A DNA stretch of 64,000 nucleotides from Psychrobacter sp. Choline-02u-9 (lineage in GTDB: Bacteria > Pseudomonadota > Gammaproteobacteria > Pseudomonadales > Moraxellaceae): the NCBI RefSeq assembly GCF_002836505.1, contig NZ_PJBF01000058.1, positions 62,001 to 126,000 of the forward strand, given 5' to 3'. The position numbers and the translations under genes are program-made. Of this stretch, positions 57,794-64,000 are shown one piece after another (the first letter of the stretch is position 1; each line of letters starts with the position of its first letter). A model generated the notes under the pieces. The model did not search any database. It saw nothing but the letters and a program-made list of their open reading frames with translations, and was not told the origin of the DNA.

Positions 57794-58615
57794 TTATTGA
57801 AAGAAATACCCAGTCTGTGGTGAGCTGGCAGTAGCCATCTTACGCATAGGCATACGACCTGCCAAAAACGCAGCGCGGCCTGCCCACATAGCATGTTTCA
57901 TTGCGTGTGCCATCATTACCGGGTTTTGTGCATTGGCAATGGCTGAGTTCATCAGTACGCCATCACAGCCAAGCTCCATTGCAAGTGCAGCATCAGACGC
58001 AGTACCGACACCAGCATCAACCAATACGGGTACTTTGGCGTTTTCGATTATTAAGCTAAGCGTATGACGATTGAGTAGACCAAGTCCTGAACCAATCAAG
58101 CTGCCAAGCGGCATAATAGCGACACAGCCCATACTTTCTAATTCTTGTGCGACGATAGGGTCATCTGACGTATAAACCATTACTTCAAAACCATCATCGA
58201 TCAATACTTTGGCGGCTTTTAAAGTTTCCATAACGTTTGGATATAAGGTTTTTTCATCACCCAATACCTCAAGCTTAACCAAATTATGCCCACCCAATAA
58301 CTCGCGAGCAAGCTTACAAGTGCGAATGGCTGTTTCGGCGTCAAAGCAGCCAGCAGTATTCGGTAATATCGTATATTTATCAGGTGAAATCACATCTAAT
58401 AAGTTAGGCTCATCACTATTTTGCCCAATATTGACACGGCGAATAGCAACGGTCACGATTTCGGCTGCTGAAGCGGCAATGGCTTCTCCAGTCTCTGTCA
58501 TGTCTTTATATTTACCGGTACCGACTAACAGACGCGAAGAAAAGGTACGACTACCGACAGTAAAGGTATCTTGTAAAAGTGGTGTTGGATGAGTAGTGCT
58601 AACGTTCTCTGACAT
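57794..58615 (-). CDS. thiG: Thiazole synthase
   Basis: Forms the thiazole phosphate of thiamine from deoxyxylulose phosphate, dehydroglycine and ThiS-thiocarboxylate. 273 residues from the ATG at 58615 (AGGA upstream); the longer frame from 58753 lacks support. A TIM-barrel with [20 protein letters not shown], Schiff-base lysine K114 in [10 protein letters not shown], and [33 protein letters not shown]. Its substrate deoxyxylulose phosphate is made by dxs, also in this window; thiS is 25 kb away. Confidence 0.96.
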   Translation of the reverse strand: MSENVSTTHPTPLLQDTFTVGSRTFSSRLLVGTGKYKDMTETGEAIAASAAEIVTVAIRRVNIGQNSDEPNLLDVISPDKYTILPNTAGCFDAETAIRTCKLARELLGGHNLVKLEVLGDEKTLYPNVMETLKAAKVLIDDGFEVMVYTSDDPIVAQELESMGCVAIMPLGSLIGSGLGLLNRHTLSLIIENAKVPVLVDAGVGTASDAALAMELGCDGVLMNSAIANAQNPVMMAHAMKHAMWAGRAAFLAGRMPMRKMATASSPQTGYFFQ

Positions 58616-58941
58616 AACGGAAAATCCTAATATCGAGCGGGAGAAGGGACAGACAAAATATGATGGGTAATCTAAGCAATCTAAAAGGTGTAATAGACAA
58701 TGGCAAGCTATCAGCAAAAAAAGGCATGATATGCTAAATTTGATAGCAATCATATGTGCTAGGCGATAGGTATAAAGCGCCAGTCACATAAAATAATACC
58801 CGTCTAAAACAAAATGCTATTATAACAAACTCATGCAACCTTACTGGCAGTCTTTTTTGATTCGAACTGTTAAGGACAAGGCATCCATCCTGTCTTGGCG
58901 TGCGTTCTTCTTATCCTCTCCTCACTTATTGGGCCGTCTTT
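58616..58941. other. Intergenic region between thiG and gspE
   Basis: About 325 bp between divergent genes. TATTATAAC-like -10 sequences lie near 58815-58825. A 96-codon frame (58833-59123) overlaps gspE in another phase and is not considered coding. Confidence 0.4.
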
Positions 58942-60495
58942 ATGATGCAGTTGCCATACAGCTTTGCGAAACGCCATCAGATTTTGGCCATACTTGCGAT
59001 AGATCCGGAATTGCCGCCAACATTGGTACTCACCAAAGCGACTCCGTTGTCAGCGATCAACGAAGCGGTACGGTTTTTACAGCAGCAAGGCGTTCGCGGT
59101 GTACCCACTTACGAAAGTGTTAGCGCGGATGATTTTGAAAAACGTATGAACGCAGCTTATGCTGGCAATACAGGAGAGTCGCAGCATATTGCTGCTGGAC
59201 TTGAAGACCATCCTGATCTCGATAGCTTGGCAGATAGCGTCCCTGAAACTGAAGACTTGATGGATCAACAAGACGACGCGCCTATCATTCGTCTGATCAA
59301 CGCCTTGTTGTCCGAAGCCATCCGTTTAAGCGCTTCAGACATTCATATTGAGACCTTTGAAAAGCGCTTGGTCGTCCGTTTCCGAGTTGATGGTGAGCTT
59401 AAAGAAATCATCACACCAAAACGCCAGCTCGCGCCATTATTAGTCTCGCGTATCAAAGTCATGGCCAAGCTGGATATCGCTGAAAAGCGTGTACCGCAAG
59501 ATGGGCGTATTAGCTTACGACTGGCAGGGCGAGAAGTTGATGTGCGTGTATCGACACTGCCGTCGAGCTTTGGCGAGCGCGTGGTGATGCGTCTACTAGA
59601 CAAGCAAGCGGGACGTCTTAACATGACGTATTTGGGGCTATCTGATAATGACTATACCGAGCTGAAGCGCTTGATTCATCGTCCGCATGGGATTATTTTG
59701 GTCACAGGGCCGACGGGTTCGGGTAAGACCACCACGCTATATTCGGCACTGACAGATCTCAATGACCAAACGCGCAATATCTTAACCGCCGAAGATCCCA
59801 TTGAGTTTCAGCTCGATGGTATTGGGCAGACGCAGGTCAACAATAAAGTAGATATGACATTTGCTAAAAGTTTGCGTGCAATGCTCCGTCAAGATCCCGA
59901 TGTGGTGATGGTTGGTGAAATTCGTGATTTAGAGACAGCTGAGATTGCCGTACAGGCTTCTTTGACAGGGCATTTGGTACTATCAACGCTGCATACCAAC
60001 ACTGCTATCGGCGCGGTTACTCGCTTACAGGACATGGGTGTTGAGCCGTTTCTGTTGTCGTCGTCGCTTATTGGCGTAGTAGCACAACGTTTGGTACGCA
60101 CTTTATGTTCACATTGTCAAAGCTGGCAGGCTGCCGATACCGAGCAAGCCAAGCTGTTTACCGAAATTGGTATTGGCTCAACACTGAAAAGTGATGCTAA
60201 AGATATAGCAAGTGAGTCGATTCGCCTGCCCAAGCCAGTTGGCTGCGATAAATGTAATCAGTCAGGGTTTAAAGGCCGTACCGCCATCTATGAAGTCGTG
60301 CCAATCGACGATACATTGCGCCGTATGATTCATAGCAATACGGCTGAGTATGAGCTGGAAGAGTATGCGCGCCAGCAAACACCGTCGATACGTGCAGATG
60401 GTTTGCGTAAGGTCATAGAAGGGCGCACAACATTGGAAGAAGTGCTGCGAGTGACGAAGGAGAGTGCGTTAACGGATGACACGATACTGGTATAA
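58942..60495 (+). CDS. gspE: Type II secretion ATPase GspE
   Basis: Cytoplasmic ATPase powering the type II secretion pseudopilus. 517 residues from the ATG at 58942. N-terminal LPYSFAKRHQIL is the GspE signature; an N1E-like region with an acidic linker is followed by Walker A GPTGSGKT (256-263), the Asp-rich AEDPIEFQLDGIGQTQVN, Walker B DPDVVMVGEIRD, HTNTA, and a tetracysteine zinc site CSHC...CDKC. No other gsp genes are adjacent. PilB-type assignment is less likely because of the LPYSFAKRH start. Confidence 0.92.
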   Translation: MMQLPYSFAKRHQILAILAIDPELPPTLVLTKATPLSAINEAVRFLQQQGVRGVPTYESVSADDFEKRMNAAYAGNTGESQHIAAGLEDHPDLDSLADSVPETEDLMDQQDDAPIIRLINALLSEAIRLSASDIHIETFEKRLVVRFRVDGELKEIITPKRQLAPLLVSRIKVMAKLDIAEKRVPQDGRISLRLAGREVDVRVSTLPSSFGERVVMRLLDKQAGRLNMTYLGLSDNDYTELKRLIHRPHGIILVTGPTGSGKTTTLYSALTDLNDQTRNILTAEDPIEFQLDGIGQTQVNNKVDMTFAKSLRAMLRQDPDVVMVGEIRDLETAEIAVQASLTGHLVLSTLHTNTAIGAVTRLQDMGVEPFLLSSSLIGVVAQRLVRTLCSHCQSWQAADTEQAKLFTEIGIGSTLKSDAKDIASESIRLPKPVGCDKCNQSGFKGRTAIYEVVPIDDTLRRMIHSNTAEYELEEYARQQTPSIRADGLRKVIEGRTTLEEVLRVTKESALTDDTILV

Positions 60496-60535
60496 ATTTG
60501 CGAACTGGATCTTGCAGACTGGATATTGGCCTAGC

Positions 60536-60575
60536 AGATAAAAAAATAACTGGCGTGAATAGCCAGTTGTTTTAA
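60536..60575. terminator. Bidirectional terminator between gspE and the RidA-like gene
   Basis: 7-bp stem AACTGGC/GCCAGTT (60548-60554 and 60562-60568) flanked by A and T-rich tracts. Confidence 0.75.
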
Positions 60576-60615
60576 GATTTTTCTAGTTTTGGAGCTTTAG
60601 AGTTTTTAGTCGCTA

Positions 60616-61089
60616 TTATTTTGCAGCCATACATTCAATCTCAACGCTTGCTCCAGCAGCCAGTTCTGATACGCCAAAAGCTGAGCGTACAGGATAAGGC
60701 TTTATCATCTCAGCCTTGTAGACCTTATTAAAGTCATCAAAGTCATCCATATCAGTCAGCATGACCATACATTTAACAATATCAGACTTTCGGTAGCCAT
60801 ACTTTAATAGCGTGCTATGGATATTATCTAGCACTTGCTTGGTTTCAGCTTTGATACCGCCTTTGACCAGTTTGCCCTCTTTAAAGCCAATTTGCCCCGA
60901 CATATACAATGTATTGCCCACGCGTACAGCTTCTGAAAAAGGATAAGTACCGCCATCGCCCAAGAAAGTAGGGCTAGATTTAGCAATGCTGACAGCCGTC
61001 GTTGTATTAGCATTAGCGCTATGAACAAAACCCAATGAGCACATAGTGGCTAGCGCTAGCGTAGATAGGCAAGTACTAAGTTTGGACAT
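60616..61089 (-). CDS. Exported RidA-family protein
   Basis: 157 residues: a signal peptide (STLALATMCSLGFVHSANA, cleavage after ANA) then a complete RidA (YjgF/Rid) domain with YMSGQIGF, PVRSAFGVSELAAGASVEIECMA. The conserved arginine of PVRSAFG and the glutamate of the last strand are present. Cytosolic RidA hydrolyses enamine/imine intermediates; this periplasmic form has an unknown substrate. GAGGAAACAGT precedes the ATG. Confidence 0.85.
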   Translation of the reverse strand: MSKLSTCLSTLALATMCSLGFVHSANANTTTAVSIAKSSPTFLGDGGTYPFSEAVRVGNTLYMSGQIGFKEGKLVKGGIKAETKQVLDNIHSTLLKYGYRKSDIVKCMVMLTDMDDFDDFNKVYKAEMIKPYPVRSAFGVSELAAGASVEIECMAAK

Positions 61090-61127
61090 ACTGTTTCCTC
61101 ATTGGGTTTGTTATCAATTTTTATTAA

Positions 61128-61853
61128 CTACTTGTCGTCACTACTATTTTGAGTAGATGAAGCATCGCTTTCTTCGATTGGTGTCTCGGTTCCATTATCA
61201 TTTTCTGCGACTTTTTCAGACGCTTTACCTTGGCGGCGTGCCTCTAGCTCCGCTTTTGGTATCCACGCCCAAGTCATCTCAACCACAATTGGATCGCGGT
61301 CACTGTCAGATTCACGATCTTTGATGACACAGGGAATAATCATCTCACCTTTTGGCGTGTTTAGGATATCCAAACGCTGTTCATCAGACAAGCTTGCAAT
61401 AGCAGCAATTTGACCTTTTTTGATTGGACGATGGAAATTTACCGAGTAAGATTTAATCAGCAGAATGCGATCAGAGGGCAAGTTTAAACCCAAAATAAAC
61501 CCCGTAGCCGTCTCAGCCAGTAATGTGATGGCGACTGCATGAATAGAGCCGATATGGTTTTGGACGGCTTTATTGTTATTGAGACTAACGACGACTTGGT
61601 TTGGTTCTACCGTCTCATAATAAATGCCAGTTGTGCCGACATACGGAACGACCTTGCCAAAAGCTTTGGATAAAATACTTGAGCGTGCTCCAGCAGGCAG
61701 ATATTTGGTGACGGATAACAGTTTGGTAAATTGATTGCTAATTGGTTTTAGCGTGCTACTGGGTTTCTCAACTGAAGGTTTTGTGCTGTCAGATACTTTG
61801 GCTGGCAGTTTATTGGTCAACTTGGCGGGTAGTTTTTTTAATAATCCTGACAT
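61128..61853 (-). CDS. DUF4442 hot-dog fold protein
   Basis: 241 residues: an N-terminal basic stretch with a short repeat (KKLPAKLTNKLPAKVSDS), then a hot-dog thioesterase-like domain (VVSLNNNKAVQNHIGSIHAVAITLLAETATGFILGLNL) and an acidic C-terminal tail. DUF4442 proteins resemble acyl-CoA thioesterases; a substrate has not been assigned here. It precedes the RidA-like gene on the same strand (38-bp gap). Confidence 0.8.
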   Translation of the reverse strand: MSGLLKKLPAKLTNKLPAKVSDSTKPSVEKPSSTLKPISNQFTKLLSVTKYLPAGARSSILSKAFGKVVPYVGTTGIYYETVEPNQVVVSLNNNKAVQNHIGSIHAVAITLLAETATGFILGLNLPSDRILLIKSYSVNFHRPIKKGQIAAIASLSDEQRLDILNTPKGEMIIPCVIKDRESDSDRDPIVVEMTWAWIPKAELEARRQGKASEKVAENDNGTETPIEESDASSTQNSSDDK

Positions 61854-62279
61854 ACAAAATTCCTTAACGTAAATGAGTTGAATGACATTCTTAGCATGGC
61901 TTTTTATGATAGCGACACAAATATAGATAATGAAAGTCGCTACAAATACTATGGTACATCAACCATTGCCTTCCTACTATTATTAGCATGAACTGCTGCG
62001 CTTACAAAACTATAGTAGCGTGGCTATGTTGCTAGGTTATGTCATTAGTTTAGATCGCCACTTAAAGCAGCCTAGTCATCTTATATGTCAGCAACATTTG
62101 GACATTGGTATTATTAAGTGATTGGTATAGTCAGTTCAATATAATTTGGATACAAGGAAGCCGAGTGAAAGTACTACAAATAGTAGACTAAGCGAGACTG
62201 ACACCGTATCTAATATATAGAGGGTTGACTATAGTTACCATGCCAATAGACAGCCACGTTATAATGACAAAATGTTAGC
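61854..62279. other. Intergenic region before the McrB-like gene
   Basis: About 425 bp. It holds the intact 108-bp repeat at 62126-62233, only 46 bp from the McrB-like start. The rest is AT-rich with no gene. Confidence 0.5.
62126..62233 (+). repeat. Intact 108-bp dispersed repeat
   Basis: Bounded by TATAGTC (62126-62132) and GACTATA (62227-62233) as terminal inverted repeats. It has the same length as the inverted copy at 39553-39660 and aligns with it without gaps; its core also matches 26443-26496. Contains no reading frame. Confidence 0.75.
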
Positions 62280-63797
62280 ATGTCTATTTCAAACCTGTTT
62301 TCAATGCCGCTGGATAATGTTATGCCTGATATGTCTACTCATGAACCGACCAATATTATTTATACGGGCGTTGCTGGTACAGGTAAAACCTATAGATTAC
62401 TGCAAATCGCGAAGCAATATACCGACTATCTACCCAAGGCTGAAAATGAAGACTTATTAGCACAGCTGCTGCAAGGTCTAAGCTGGCGCGAAGTCTTGTG
62501 TCTGGTGTTTTTAGATTTACGTGCTGAACAACAGGATTTGTTAAAGGTACGAGAAATTATTGATCATCCTTTTTTTATGACCAAAGCTGCTCAGAACTCA
62601 CGTGAGAAAAATCTGGATAGTACAGCTTGGTTAGAGTTACGCAGACATAGCCCTACGAACTCTCAAACAGTCAGTTTTGATAACCGTGCTAGCCAAGCTT
62701 ATTTTGATAAAGACAATAGTGGATCATGGTATTTATTACCTGAGTGTATAGTGCTACTAGAAGATTTATCGCAGCGATTAGCAGAGTTTCAGCAGGCACA
62801 GCGTGACAACCAAGCCCATCAAAATCAAAACATTGCTCAGCAACGCTTTAGTATGGTGAGCTTCCATCAAGCCTACGGTTATGAAGAGTTTGTAGAAGGT
62901 ATACGGCCTGTCATGAGTGGCACCGCTCAAGCAAATAACAGCCACTCTAATCAAACTCAAATGAGTTACGCGGTGCAAGATGGAGCATTCCTGAAGCTAT
63001 GTCAACGCGCAGCCCGTAACCCTCAGCAGCGTTACGCCATGCTGATTGATGAGATTAACCGTGCTAACGTGTCACGAGTGTTTGGTGAGCTTCTCAGTTT
63101 GATAGAGCCTGATAAACGAGCGGGCAAGCCAAATGCGATGACAGTAAGTTTGGCGTATTCTGGACGTGCCTTTAGTGTGCCTGCCAATGTCGATATTTAT
63201 GCCACTATGAATACCCAAGATCATTCTTTAGCGCCACTTGATATGGCGTTACGTCGACGTTTTCGTTTTATTGACTGTCCACCGCAGCCTAATTTACTAT
63301 CGATAATTTATGACAGCAATGACATTGATACTGGCCTATCTGACGGTTCAGAAGCAGCTATGATAGATTTGAGTAAATTACTAACAGGTTTGAATAGACG
63401 TATCGTGCAAACACTGGGAATAGAAGCACAGTTAGGTCATGCGTTTTTATTTACCGTCACTCAATTAGAGCAATTACAAACGGCTCTCGTTGAACAAATT
63501 ATTCCTCAATTGGCTCAAGCAGCTGGTGGCCAAATTACGGTGCTGCAGTATATCTTTAGAGATGAGCAGCAACCGACGAGCAAGCAGTTCGTACAGGACA
63601 GTCAAGCATTGATGAATGACGACTTGTATAATCCGATGGGCAACCAAAACAATGCTTCCGCTGAACACCAAATGTTTGCAGGGCAGGGTTCTTTTCTTGG
63701 TCAGTCTATGAATGTGAATAGTTATACTATCAATGCCGATTTGATTGCTAGGGATGGTGAGTTTAATAATGCTGCTATCTATCAGCGTTTGTACTAG
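62280..63797 (+). CDS. McrB-like AAA+ GTPase/ATPase of an McrBC-type restriction locus
   Basis: 505 residues. Walker A TGVAGTGKT (29-37) lies close to the N-terminus, then SFHQAYGYEEFVEGIRPV (McrB-type insertion), Walker B AMLIDEINRANVSRVFGELLSLIE, sensor MNTQDHSLAPLDMALRRRF with the arginine finger, and a ~200-residue C-terminal part. The typical N-terminal DNA-binding domain of E. coli McrB (~160 residues) is missing, so recognition must come from elsewhere or differ. The McrC-like gene follows after 15 bp. Start is tentative, with no strong ribosome-binding site. Confidence 0.88.
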   Translation: MSISNLFSMPLDNVMPDMSTHEPTNIIYTGVAGTGKTYRLLQIAKQYTDYLPKAENEDLLAQLLQGLSWREVLCLVFLDLRAEQQDLLKVREIIDHPFFMTKAAQNSREKNLDSTAWLELRRHSPTNSQTVSFDNRASQAYFDKDNSGSWYLLPECIVLLEDLSQRLAEFQQAQRDNQAHQNQNIAQQRFSMVSFHQAYGYEEFVEGIRPVMSGTAQANNSHSNQTQMSYAVQDGAFLKLCQRAARNPQQRYAMLIDEINRANVSRVFGELLSLIEPDKRAGKPNAMTVSLAYSGRAFSVPANVDIYATMNTQDHSLAPLDMALRRRFRFIDCPPQPNLLSIIYDSNDIDTGLSDGSEAAMIDLSKLLTGLNRRIVQTLGIEAQLGHAFLFTVTQLEQLQTALVEQIIPQLAQAAGGQITVLQYIFRDEQQPTSKQFVQDSQALMNDDLYNPMGNQNNASAEHQMFAGQGSFLGQSMNVNSYTINADLIARDGEFNNAAIYQRLY

Positions 63798-63812
63798 CAG
63801 GATGACTGTTCA

Positions 63813-64000
63813 GTGATAACGAATAATCCATATTACGCCAAAGAGCACGCTATTAGGGCAAACAGTCGCCAGACTCGTATCCCTAACAGTATTGCCACCA
63901 TGAATGTTATCACCGTGTTTGAGCATCAACGTTTGACCGTGTATGATTTTTTGCAAGCATCTGACTTCGATTGGCTAATGGTACAAGAGTTTGCAGTATT
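63813..64000 (+). CDS. McrC-like protein, 5' end only
   Basis: Open frame from GTG 63813 (or ATG 63900) to the window edge without a stop. The visible NVITVFEHQRLTVYDFLQAS matches the N-terminal pattern of McrC-family proteins, whose C-terminal PD-(D/E)xK nuclease would lie beyond 64000. It follows the McrB-like gene on the same strand after 15 bp, as expected for an McrBC operon. The nuclease itself cannot be seen. Confidence 0.65.
   Translation, partial: MITNNPYYAKEHAIRANSRQTRIPNSIATMNVITVFEHQRLTVYDFLQASDFDWLMVQEFAV

Overview
The window reads as a chromosomal segment of a Moraxellaceae gammaproteobacterium, most likely Psychrobacter. Evidence: moderate GC with AT-rich accessory patches, a WS/DGAT wax-ester synthase gene, the lptM-lysA-dapF-xerC cluster without cyaY or DUF484, rpoN-hpf, ackA-pta, nadD-rsfS, and MetR and PotGHI homologues of Moraxellaceae type. 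The genus is inferred from recalled protein similarity, not a database search.

Layout. 1-1434 looks like the right end of an integrated element: iteron-like repeats, a zinc-ribbon protein, a small acidic protein and paired 10-bp repeats. It ends against the terminator of a predicted Fur-controlled small RNA (1435-1539, minus strand). 1.9-8.4 kb holds pgsA, a PPOX-fold stress protein, purL and an ACT-domain gene. 8.5-11.6 kb is one 1023-residue protein joining an N-terminal HD phosphohydrolase-like domain to an Hsp90-type ATPase. It is AT-rich over two thirds of its length and is the best candidate for an unusual defence-type system. 11.8-23.6 kb holds kbl-tdh, an amino-acid permease with an AmiD-like amidase lipoprotein, a MOSC protein, nadD-rsfS and ackA-pta. 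24.4-37.7 kb holds lptM-lysA-dapF-xerC, a nitrilase-family hydrolase, rpoN-hpf, thiS, rpoH, a TusA-like protein, a BepA-like protease, yqeY and rpsU. 37.99-38.31 kb is a MITE-like element. After it come an acidic lipoprotein, a cytochrome c lipoprotein, tsaD, crcB/fluC, a BASS transporter, metR, potGHI, a beta carbonic anhydrase, gloA, an MscS channel, a class II cytochrome c, ribA-hemF, dxs, suhB, a WS/DGAT acyltransferase, thiG, gspE, an exported RidA-like protein, a DUF4442 protein, and finally an McrB-like AAA ATPase with the start of its McrC partner, cut by the window end.

The genes are mainly core metabolism and regulation: purine, lysine/peptidoglycan, thiamine, riboflavin, haem, isoprenoid and acetate pathways, and sigma-54 and sigma-32. 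Accessory content is limited to the left-end element, the HD-Hsp90 gene, the MITE, three copies of an approximately 108-bp dispersed repeat (two intact, one degraded) and the McrBC-type locus at the right edge. Many genes end at clear Rho-independent terminators, several of them bidirectional. No rRNA, intact tRNA or CRISPR array was seen.
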